A DNA stretch of 64,000 nt, taken from contig NC_003228.3 of assembly GCF_000025985.1 (NCBI RefSeq), forward strand, positions 1,302,001-1,366,000, written 5' to 3'. Of the stretch, positions 54,614-63,700 are shown piece by piece. The translations under genes were made by a program, and so were the position numbers. The stretch's first letter is position 1. The number at the start of each line of letters is the position of its first letter. The notes beneath the pieces were generated by a model. The model was not told where the DNA came from. It did not search any database and was given only the letters and a program-made list of their open reading frames with translations. The DNA is from Bacteroides fragilis NCTC 9343 (lineage in GTDB: Bacteria; Bacteroidota; Bacteroidia; Bacteroidales; Bacteroidaceae).

Positions 54614-57600
54614 ATGGAAGAAGATATTCAAAAGCAAATTATTGCAGCAAAAGAAGAGGCACATGATGAAACTATATGGGGGAAACCTGCAAATGATATT
54701 ATTACTGGAATTGGCAATAATTCAGGAGTAAGGCCTCAACGTGCCATATGGGAAATGGTACAGAACGCTAGGGACGTATCCTTAAATGGTAAGGCAGATA
54801 TAGTATTTGAGCGCCAACACGACTGCTTTATATTTCAACATAACGGTATTTCGTTTACTAATAATACATTAGAAGCGCTGATTTTACAGACTAGCTCAAA
54901 GGTACGTAATGATAGCGTACAAGTAGGGCAATATGGCACAGGCTTCCTTACAACACACAAACTTGGTTTAAAGTTCACTCTGTCAAGTTCTGTTCAATTA
55001 CTAGAAAATGAACAATTATTTCATCATTTTAGTAATTTTCTGATAGATCGTTCTTCAACCGATAAGAAGCAGATGCGTGATAGTCTGAAAAAACAGATAA
55101 AAATAACAGAAGAATGGGCTCGGAATCCAACTATCGTGAGCGGACCATCTTCTTTAACTACATTTCGTTATATTCAAGAGCATGAAGTGGAAAAGATGAA
55201 TACAAAGGAGGCTTTCAAAGCATCTTCTGCTCTTGCTCCTTACGTTATCGCTTTAAACCCTTGTGTAAATTCTATTTCTTTTGTTGACAATGTAGAGGAT
55301 TGTAAAGAATTATATATTCGAAAAAGTACAGAAATAATTAATACATGTGATTTTTACAATGTAGTTAAGGTAACTATTGATAAATGTGAAACAGAAAGCT
55401 GTGACTTTACAGTATTGATGCTTCAAAGTAAAGAGACGGTCGAAGAAAGCGGGGAACCTAAAGTTATAGTTATTTTACCAATTAAGGAGCTGGAAAGTAA
55501 ATCAGTTGCTTTTGCTTTGTCTAAAGATGTTCCTAACTTATTCATATATTTACCTTTGTTAGGGACTGAACAATGGGGATTAAATTTTATATTTCATTCA
55601 CCGTTATTTACTTGTGACAAAGATAGCCGTGACAGTTTACGCTTTGTAGGTAATGGACAAAACAATGATGTTGATGCTGAACGGAATAAAGGTATTATAC
55701 AATTGGCGGATGTTATTGTAAGTCATTATATTACAGAGAATCTTTCTAATATACAAGATTGCATGTATTTGGCAAAGGTTGCATTTAATTTGCATAATAG
55801 CGATGAAGCTTTGGCTAACTATTACAAAAGCTTGCAGTCATCATGGGTAAAGAAGTATGAATCTTTTCCTTTTGTGATTACAAAAAACGGCAATATAATA
55901 ACTAGACAAGCGAAGGTTTTTGATAAGGAACTCTTTGATGCATGTCTAGAAAATAAAGATTTACTGACAGCTGTATATAATGTAACGGTACAAATATATG
56001 GTACAGATTATTTACCGTTAGAAACTAATATGTTGTTTTGGAGTGAAACACTATTACAGTGGTATGAAGCAGAGAGTTTCAATCCACATTTGATACACCT
56101 TAGTGATATTGTTGAATATATCGATAAAAATAATATTACTACAATTGGAGAAGAAAACCTATGGTGTATTGATAACTATATAGCCAATAGTAAGCAGATA
56201 GGGTTATTCACTAAATATAAACTACTACCTACAAAGAATGGGGAATTGCGGGTAAGAGAAGATTTACTGAATCCTATTATACACGATGAATCTTTGCTTA
56301 AAATATTAGACAGCTTACTGCCTAACGATGTAGCTTCATTTATTCATACACGATTTGTTTTATTTGAAGATGTAAAGATAGAAGAATACGATCATAACAA
56401 AGTTAAAGAAAGCATGCGCCTATTGGTTTCAGAGTTGAGTGATTTGCAGAAGGGACATGAAATCTATCGAACAAATATATTAGCAGGACTTGATGTGGAT
56501 TCTAATAAATATGAGCAAAATAAACTTTCTGATAATCATATTAATGCCTTAATGGGATTCTATGCATATATAGTTAATATCGGAGGTGAAGCTTTTCAGT
56601 ATAAAATGATACATCTTTTAGCTGATTTCTATAATATAGATTTGAAATCAGGTGAAGCATATATCAAAGAAATTTATGATTGGCGTACTGTTGCTCCTTT
56701 ACTAATTAAAGATGCATTATTCCGTTTCACTCTTATGGATAGTCAAAAGCAAGCAGAAAATGCTGAATGGGTGCGCCAAATGGTAATAGCATTATACAAC
56801 TATTCTGACTACCGTACTTATCTAGATAAGTATACCGTTTATCCGAATGAAATGGATAAATATTGCTATTCAAAAAAAATATCGAAAAGCGTTAATATAA
56901 CCAATGATTTAATAGCATTGTATGATAAGATAGTCAATAACGAGAATGGTGAGAATATGTGTAAAAGCATAAAATGTGTATTACTTAAAAATACATACAA
57001 CGATTATTTTGTAGAAAATGCTACGATAGAAGGTTCTTCATTAGCTGAAAAAATCATGTTGGAAATAAAACGTGAAGGAGCTTATCCAGATATTTCTGCA
57101 AATAAATGGAAACAACAAATCTTAGACATCATAGCAAAGCAAGATAAAGACGTTTACTGGGCATCAATATTTGGTGAAATAGACTCGTCAAAAGGTGCTA
57201 TTCTACTGTCTGTAATACAAGAAAAGGAGAAAAAAGACAGCATACTAAGTCTTATTCGAGTAAGTGATACGAAGAAACTAAAGGCTTTAGCCGAAGTCGC
57301 TGAGGATGATAATTTGGCTCGAATTATTGAATTGGGTAAAGCTGCATTGAGAGATGAAATGAATTCAGAAGCAGACTTTGAATACAAAAAGAAACTAGGC
57401 GAATATGTAGAAGAACTCATACGTAAAGAGATAGACAGTAAACTGAAAGCTGGTTCACATATAATGGAAGTTTTAAGTCAGCAAGATGGCCAAGATATTA
57501 TTATATTACTTGATGGTACTGCAATTTATTACATAGAAGTTAAGTCTCGCTGGTCTCAAAAGGATTCTGTATTGATGAGTGCATTGCAATTCCGTACTTC

Positions 57601-57898
57601 CGTTGAAGAAAAGACACATTATGCCTTGTGCGAAGTAGACATGATTACGTATAATAGAGAAAACGTTGACAAACATGAGTTTCCTGATGTTGAAGAAACA
57701 ATAAATCGTATATCTGCAATTATGAATATTGGTGTGCTAAATGAGACTTTAAAAGATACTTTAAATCAGGATTCTGACCAAGTACATGTAGGTGGAGATT
57801 ACAAAGTTGTAGTACCTCAGACTGTATGGGAGGAACATGGTAAACATTTTAATGAATTAGTGGAAGAAATAAAAAAAATAGTAGAAGAAAAATTGTAA
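54614..57898 (+). CDS. GHKL (sacsin-like) ATPase with C-terminal DUF3883
   Basis: A 1094-residue protein. The Bergerat fold is visible at the N-terminus: IWEMVQNARDVS (N-box with the ATP/Mg Asn), FIFQHNGISFT (variant DxGxG) and VGQYGTGFLTTHKLG (G2). The last ~180 residues match DUF3883: YVEELIRKEI, SQQDGQDIIILL, YYIEVKSRW, a nuclease-like core. The ~700-residue middle is helical without recognised repeats. Sacsin-type ATPases joined to DUF3883 occur in bacterial defence islands and are thought to be anti-phage, but mechanism is unknown. The gene lies 180 bp after gajB on the same strand, so it could be an independent system or an accessory to Gabija. Confidence 0.83.
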   Translation: MEEDIQKQIIAAKEEAHDETIWGKPANDIITGIGNNSGVRPQRAIWEMVQNARDVSLNGKADIVFERQHDCFIFQHNGISFTNNTLEALILQTSSKVRNDSVQVGQYGTGFLTTHKLGLKFTLSSSVQLLENEQLFHHFSNFLIDRSSTDKKQMRDSLKKQIKITEEWARNPTIVSGPSSLTTFRYIQEHEVEKMNTKEAFKASSALAPYVIALNPCVNSISFVDNVEDCKELYIRKSTEIINTCDFYNVVKVTIDKCETESCDFTVLMLQSKETVEESGEPKVIVILPIKELESKSVAFALSKDVPNLFIYLPLLGTEQWGLNFIFHSPLFTCDKDSRDSLRFVGNGQNNDVDAERNKGIIQLADVIVSHYITENLSNIQDCMYLAKVAFNLHNSDEALANYYKSLQSSWVKKYESFPFVITKNGNIITRQAKVFDKELFDACLENKDLLTAVYNVTVQIYGTDYLPLETNMLFWSETLLQWYEAESFNPHLIHLSDIVEYIDKNNITTIGEENLWCIDNYIANSKQIGLFTKYKLLPTKNGELRVREDLLNPIIHDESLLKILDSLLPNDVASFIHTRFVLFEDVKIEEYDHNKVKESMRLLVSELSDLQKGHEIYRTNILAGLDVDSNKYEQNKLSDNHINALMGFYAYIVNIGGEAFQYKMIHLLADFYNIDLKSGEAYIKEIYDWRTVAPLLIKDALFRFTLMDSQKQAENAEWVRQMVIALYNYSDYRTYLDKYTVYPNEMDKYCYSKKISKSVNITNDLIALYDKIVNNENGENMCKSIKCVLLKNTYNDYFVENATIEGSSLAEKIMLEIKREGAYPDISANKWKQQILDIIAKQDKDVYWASIFGEIDSSKGAILLSVIQEKEKKDSILSLIRVSDTKKLKALAEVAEDDNLARIIELGKAALRDEMNSEADFEYKKKLGEYVEELIRKEIDSKLKAGSHIMEVLSQQDGQDIIILLDGTAIYYIEVKSRWSQKDSVLMSALQFRTSVEEKTHYALCEVDMITYNRENVDKHEFPDVEETINRISAIMNIGVLNETLKDTLNQDSDQVHVGGDYKVVVPQTVWEEHGKHFNELVEEIKKIVEEKL

Positions 57899-57998
57899 AT
57901 TCCTTTTTCGGTTAGGTACTGCTTGTTATCATTATTGCTGATTTCAGTTAAATGTTGACGATATAAAATAATAATTTGTACTATAATATCATAAACAA

Positions 57999-58285
57999 TC
58001 AGATTGAACAATCAAAAACAACATATAATGCGAATACAATACATGAGTGATCTGCACCTAGAATTTTCGGAGAATAGCATATTTCTGAAACAGAACGAGA
58101 TACCAGTAACTGGTGAGGTACTGGTATTAGCTGGTGATATATTCTATCTAAAGGATAAGATTGCCCCACGGGCAAAGTTTTGGAAATGGGCGTCTGAGAA
58201 CTATAGGCAAGTCTTGATTGTTCCCGGTAACCATGAGTATTATAATTATTCGGATGTAATGGAGCGTGGCTTACAATGGAAGTAA
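57999..58285 (+). pseudogene. truncated duplicate of the 255-aa metallophosphoesterase
   Basis: From the ATG at 58028 the protein (MRIQYMSDLHLEF, VLVLAGDIFYLKDKI, VPGNHEYYNYS) is about 85% identical by eye to the N-terminus of the gene at 27089, and stops after ERGLQWK, codon 86. Similarity starts upstream, where CAGATTGAACAATCAAAAA matches the end of the first phosphoesterase gene at 27.06 kb. The distal metal-binding blocks are lost, so it is not an enzyme. It marks a segment copied between the two defence regions. Confidence 0.8.
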
Positions 58286-58367
58286 GCATAAAATTTAAAC
58301 AGGATCTAAGGTACAGTTTTAAATATTCCTTGGTCTTTTTCCATTACGATAAATGTTAAGGCACAGG

Positions 58368-58442
58368 CTAATGTTTCCCATTTGTCAGCTTCTTTTCTCT
58401 AAGTTTAACGAGCTCTTTCTTGGTTATCGCTTTCTTTGCCAT
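58368..58442 (-). pseudogene. N-terminal fragment of a tyrosine-type integrase
   Basis: Twenty-four codons, MAKKAITKKELVKLREKKL then TNGKH, resemble the start of Bacteroides phage-type integrases (arm-binding domain; usual continuation NGxxSLYLD). A stop follows and the rest is absent. GGGGACAAA motifs lie just upstream of it at 58495-58550. This points to a lost integrative element at this site. Confidence 0.45.
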
Positions 58443-58494
58443 ATCTGTATTCTGCTTCAAGGAGTTATTACTATTGTTTCTGATTTTTGTTTGA

Positions 58495-58550
58495 GGGACA
58501 TAATTTTGTCCCCAGTCTGACTTTTAGAGGACAAACTGGGGACAAAATTA
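58495..58550. repeat. GGGACA(T/A)AATTTTGTCCCC dyad plus GGGGACAAA motifs, site 3
   Basis: GGGACATAATTTTGTCCCC (58495-58513) is a near-perfect dyad, and AGAGGACAAACTGGGGACAAAATT follows. It is the same motif set as at 41962-42012 and in the long repeats. The position immediately before an integrase-like start suggests a regulatory or recombination site. Confidence 0.6.
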
Positions 58551-59264
58551 TAAAATTTAATACGGTATTTTAGGTTTCTTTATGTATATAAAATGCTGAT
58601 TATTAGCTATATGGTGGTTGATTTTATTATTATTGAATTTTCCAAGGTGTATTTTGTAATCAGCTGATAATAAGCGGTTTAAATTTTGCTATTTCCCGAT
58701 GCAGCATATTATGCTAATTGACTGTCAATACTTTATGGCTTAAAAGGTAGAAGGCTCAAAAATTTACTTGTTTTTTGCCGAAAATCGAAGATTTAACACT
58801 TTTAACCTTAGTTTATCTTCAAACGAAGGGGAAAAGAGAAAAATAGCTCTCTTTTGCTCCGAAACCTCCGGTTCGCAAAGATAAGGCATATCGGTGATTA
58901 TTTCGCCGATTGAGGCTGCAAAATCGGAGATGGATTTACGGATTTGCAGGTTGCTTTTGTGTCTTGATGAGGGGCGAATCTTGCTTCGCTTTTGAGTTAG
59001 GATTTCGGATTCTTTTGCAGCCAAAAGAGAAAATCGGTAGATATGGTTCGGCTCGGCTTTGGCGAAGCCATTTCTTTTTCTCCCTCTGTTAGCTTTACTT
59101 TAATGAACGTATATATGAATACGGAGATAAAGTAAAGTTGCTTTCGATACAATCACCATCTTTGACCGAATCAATTTAACAAACTGTATACCATCAAAAA
59201 TACAAAGTTATCTAGAACAAAAATAGAAAAATAATTGGCTGAATGAGATGTAATCACTATTTTC
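58551..59264. other. non-coding scar region
   Basis: About 700 bp without a supportable gene. CCCGATGCAGCATATTATGCTAA (58695 onward) resembles TGCCGATGCAAGCATATTAGA at 20365, left of repeat copy 1, and may be an attachment-type sequence. An 86-codon minus-strand frame (58764-59024) is Lys/Ser-rich and uncertain. A minus-strand TATCTTTG box lies at 58876-58883. Confidence 0.45.
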
Positions 59265-59756
59265 GTAGTTAGTCTCGAAAGAGATAAAATATCTGGTTGG
59301 CCAGTTTCACTTGAAGATATGAGTTTAGATACGAAATTACTGATAGCTAAAGATTATGAGGAAGTAATCTGTGACGAGGATATTTCGAGGGTGGGTAAGA
59401 CACATCGAAATCCAGCGTTGACAAGACTGACTCTTCATGCATACGCAAGAAACATCTGTACTTAAAAAAACATACATGCTTGCCGATGTCGCAGAGGAAA
59501 TGAAAGGGCTATCTATGCCCACGTTTGATGATTATGGAGTGCATTGGAGAAATTTTTGTCATAGATGATATTGAAGCGTGGTCTTTGGCTATTCGCTCAA
59601 GGACTGTAATACGAACAGGAAAGAAATGTTGTTTCGTTGATTCTTCGATTAAGGCTTCGTGAACCAGATTCGCTAATTGCCCTCACAGGTGGAGAAATGG
59701 CATACACCCGCGAGGATGGAATGAAAATAATCCTAATAGATTGTTTGAGAGACTGA
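59265..59756 (+). pseudogene. third DUF4143 ATPase, decayed C-terminal remnant
   Basis: Frame 1 reads SGWPVSLEDMSLDTKLLIAK and ISRVGKTHRNPALTRL; a shift at about 59461 leads to MLADVAEEMKGLSMPTFDDY; another shift gives EIFVIDDIEAWSLAIRS; and a final segment ends LIALTGGEMAYTREDG..LRD. These are successive blocks of a DUF4143 ATPase family common in Bacteroidetes, with the P-loop half and the nuclease-like core deleted. It is clearly dead, and belongs to a different subfamily from the two intact copies. Confidence 0.78.
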
Positions 59757-59792
59757 TTACATTGTTATAAGTTAATAAAACATATATAGAAA

Positions 59793-60758
59793 ATGGTCAT
59801 AGAGATTCTTCAAGCAGGTACTGGTGATAGTATTTGGGTTAGTCACAATAAGAAGAATATTGTGATTGATGGTGGAAAATCTACAGCAGCTATTAGGGCC
59901 AAGTATAGCAAAATGCCACAGGATGAGATTATTGACCTGCTTGTGGTGACTCATATTGATTCTGACCACATAGCTGGTATCATAGCATTGGTTAAACACA
60001 TGAAAGAAATTGGAGAGACACATAGGCTGAAACAAGTTTGGTTTAACTTTCCCAAGAAAGAAGAGACAGATGAATATTCTGTAGGCGAAGGAAATGAGTT
60101 AACGTCTCTTCTTCTTGAAATAGACGGATTGTTCTGGAATAATAATACTTCCGAGTTACTTGGTTCTACGATAGAGTTTGGCGACATAAAACTGCATGTA
60201 TTAGCACCTGACCATGATGTTGCATATGAAAATAAGCCGAAAGAACCTGATGAGCTTGGAGTTCGTTCAGATGATTGGTATATTGATTTAAGGACCTTGA
60301 TTGATAATGTTGATGATGACGATATAGATGAAGGAGGTACCAATAGTCAGTCAATTATAATTCTGGCTGAATGTGAAGGCAAGAAGTTATTGTTACCAGG
60401 TGACAGTACCCCTAAGAAACTATGTGATGCGCTTCAGTCTTATAATAAGACTAACGGTACACCTCTTGAATTGGATTTTATGAAACTTCCCCATCATGGG
60501 AGTACGCGAAATGTTACTAAAAACATCCTTAACGAGGTAACATGTTCAAACTTCATAATTTCGACAAAGAAGAATAATAAATATTATTTACCAAATAAAG
60601 AGACTATTGCCAAGCTTATTCGCTACAGAGACAGTGCAGATAAGGCAATCAACGTGTATTTTAACTATCAAGAATCTCTTGATGTACTTGGAATAACAGC
60701 AGAAGAGTTGACAGAAAATAATATTAATCTCAACGTTTGCAATGAATTCAACTTTTGA
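59793..60758 (+). CDS. MBL-fold metallohydrolase (ComEC/Rec2-type)
   Basis: A 321-residue metallo-beta-lactamase-fold hydrolase. The zinc motif THIDSDHIAG gives H54-x-D56-x-D58-H59, preceded by IVIDGGK and followed by LLLPGDSTPKK and KLPHHGSTRN, the ComEC-like late motifs. Such enzymes cleave phosphodiesters or related bonds. No signal peptide or membrane segment is seen, so it is cytosolic. Its last 17 bases overlap the start of the protease-NACHT gene, which implies translational coupling and a joint function. MBL-fold proteins are, to my recollection, components of type 1 Avs (AVAST) loci beside STAND NTPases. Confidence 0.88.
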   Translation: MVIEILQAGTGDSIWVSHNKKNIVIDGGKSTAAIRAKYSKMPQDEIIDLLVVTHIDSDHIAGIIALVKHMKEIGETHRLKQVWFNFPKKEETDEYSVGEGNELTSLLLEIDGLFWNNNTSELLGSTIEFGDIKLHVLAPDHDVAYENKPKEPDELGVRSDDWYIDLRTLIDNVDDDDIDEGGTNSQSIIILAECEGKKLLLPGDSTPKKLCDALQSYNKTNGTPLELDFMKLPHHGSTRNVTKNILNEVTCSNFIISTKKNNKYYLPNKETIAKLIRYRDSADKAINVYFNYQESLDVLGITAEELTENNINLNVCNEFNF

Positions 60759-63700
60759 CATACGCAGTAATTGTGTTAAGATAAAGGCTGACATCAAAGG
60801 AAGAGGACTCCAGTTTCGAGGAAGTGGAGTCCTATACCCATTAGATGGAGATGACGAGTATGATTATATCTTTACAGCTCAGCATATTTTTAAAGATACT
60901 AGAAAAAAGAAGTTGAATGCTGTTCTTGATAAGATAGGAACAATCGAAATAGAAGTATTTGAGGATGGCCATTTTGTAACCTATAAAACCATTACAAAAG
61001 ACACTATCTCGAATTCTTTACTTCCTATTGGTGAAGATTTTCTTATCATTAAGATTGACAAGAGCGAAAAGCATTTTACTCCCTTCTTGTTGGCGGATGA
61101 CCTCATTGAAGAAAAATCCATGCAACTATATGGGGTTTCAGGTGAGGCACAAGATATAATTACCAGACTGGACTGTAAATGTGTAGATAGCAAAGTAGAT
61201 TTGGTTAATATCACTTCGCATGTAGACAAGATGGACAGTTTACATGGAATGTCTGGTGGTGGTGTTTTTGCCCAGAATCAACCATTGATGTATGGTGTAC
61301 TATGGAAATATGCTGCGACGGAAGGTGAGTTTCACAATGTAAAGATTACACAGGTATTAGAAGAAAAGATAAAATCACAGTTAACGCTACGAAGATGGAA
61401 ATCACTTAATTTCATCAAAATAACACAGTGTAAACAAGCAATGGATGTTGTTTACGGTAGCTTGTTCCGTGATGTCAATGATTCAATACTGGTTAACCGT
61501 AATAATACGCGGTTCCCTCTAGAGGCAAGATTTGTAATGCCTGACTTTATTGATGAAGTACAAAGCTTATATTCTGATGATCAAGTGAAACCAGAAGAGA
61601 AGTTTGTTCTGGCTGATCCGACAAATCTCTATATAAAAAGTAGTGAGATTCAAGAATATAGTGAGCAATATCTTAAAGAATTCTATAGCCAACTGAATAA
61701 AACGAGCAATAGAGAAATCAGAATCCCTGCATCAACCATATTGAATCCCAGCAGGAATATATTACTCATTGTGGGAGGTCCCGGCTCAGGCAAGTCTTCT
61801 TTGCTAAAGTATCTTACCTTACAACTACTAAAAGGAAAAATGGATATCTATGACGGCTACTTACCTGTATGGATGCCATTTTCATATATGGCAAGGAATT
61901 GCGATAGTGATATAAAGAGCATAGTTCGGGATTGGCTTCAAGAAAGTAAGTTATGGGAGAAAAACAGCCATTATCTGGAATATGCATTTGAGCAGCAAAA
62001 GATACTATTAATAGCTGATGGAATAGATGAATGGGGTGATGAGCCCTTACAAGCAGATAGAATTATTCGTAAAGTGAAGGCGGAGACAGAAGCTGGTAAT
62101 TTACTAGCCATTTTTTCAAGTAGGGAATATGGCATTGCGAATATCAATTCTCCCTTCAGTACAAGCGACACATATACAATCGCACCATTGTCTGCGCTAC
62201 AGCAGGATGAGCTTGTGAAGAAATGCGTTGATCATTATAATGGTCTGGTTCGCGAAACAAAGAGGACAGCAGAGTTCCTATCTGCTAAGTTGAGGTCGCT
62301 ACATGACGTTGATCGTATGAAAGAGAACCCTATGCTGCTAACCATCCTTATTGGGCAATATCTACAGGGTAACGAACTTCCTCACAACAATATTGCAGCC
62401 ATGGACTGTATAATGGAGCAATTGTTTGTTAAGCATCAGCAGTCACGCAAGTACCAGGCTTACGACTATTCTGGGTCATTTGACTACACAAGTAACAAAA
62501 TGATGCTTGGAGTTCTGTCAAAAGAAATGTTTGACTATTACAATGATGGCAGCATGGATAAGACCCAGGCAGAAATACTGCTTAACCAATATCTGAATAG
62601 TCAGACATCAGGGCAGGAACTGAATAATGCGCGTATTGTTGATGATTTATTCAGGCATGATACACATCAACTGGGCGTTATAGAGGAAAGAATAGGCTCT
62701 CGCATCTCCTTTATCAATAGGCAACTACAGGAATTTATGACTGCCAAATACCTTTCGGTAGATATAGAGAGGGCTAAAGCGTTTATTCGAGATAATGTTT
62801 CGAATACCGGGCTACACCAAGTTGTTCTCTTTCTTTTCGAAATGATGCCAGCATCAGCTTTTGTAGGTTTGTACAATATCTTAAAACCTATAAGAACAAA
62901 CGATTATAGGGATTATTATTTGTATAAGTTGAAATTAGAGGTTCTGGTAAGATCTGTGAAAGCACCCAAATATTTCTTACTCGAAGAAATTGAAGAATAC
63001 ATACAAAGGATTGAGTGGGAATCTGATTATGACTTCAAACATGATTTACTGGAAATCCTGCTCGATGGTTTGTATAATACCTCATTACAGGCTCGTATTG
63101 AAGACTTTATTTCCAGATATATCCCTTCGGCTTCCGTATATCATGACATTAGGTTATCTGGTTTGGCACAAGTGGCTAACTTGACGGAAGAAGATCGCCA
63201 GTTTGTTGTTTTGACTGTTATAAATGGTGATGTGAGCAACAAAATACTCGCATCTAAGGTAATTAGGAATCATATCGCTGGAGATGAGAAGTTGCTGGAG
63301 ATGGTTAATTCATATATAGTACCATCAACATTGCCAGAAGTGGTAGCCTTCTTCATTAGAAGTGTTATTGTAGATGGGATAGATATAGATCAGGAAAACG
63401 AGCTAATACGGAAAGTTGTGGCAGGTGACATCTTTACTCACTTTTATCAAATGGAGTTTTCTTTATTTAAAGGTGAGCCCGTTTTATCTGATGGAATCCT
63501 TGAATTAGTTTCAGAACTACCATTTTCAATTCGAGAGGAGGCTAACCGGTTATTGCAGCAATATTTCCTACAAGACGATGCTGTCATGCAAAAGGCTTTA
63601 AAGTCGGTTAGCGCACCCTACAGAGAACAAGGTAGTATTAGCAAGGATATAGCCTGGAAATATCTATTGACATGTTGGATAAATCATCCAAATGTTATCA

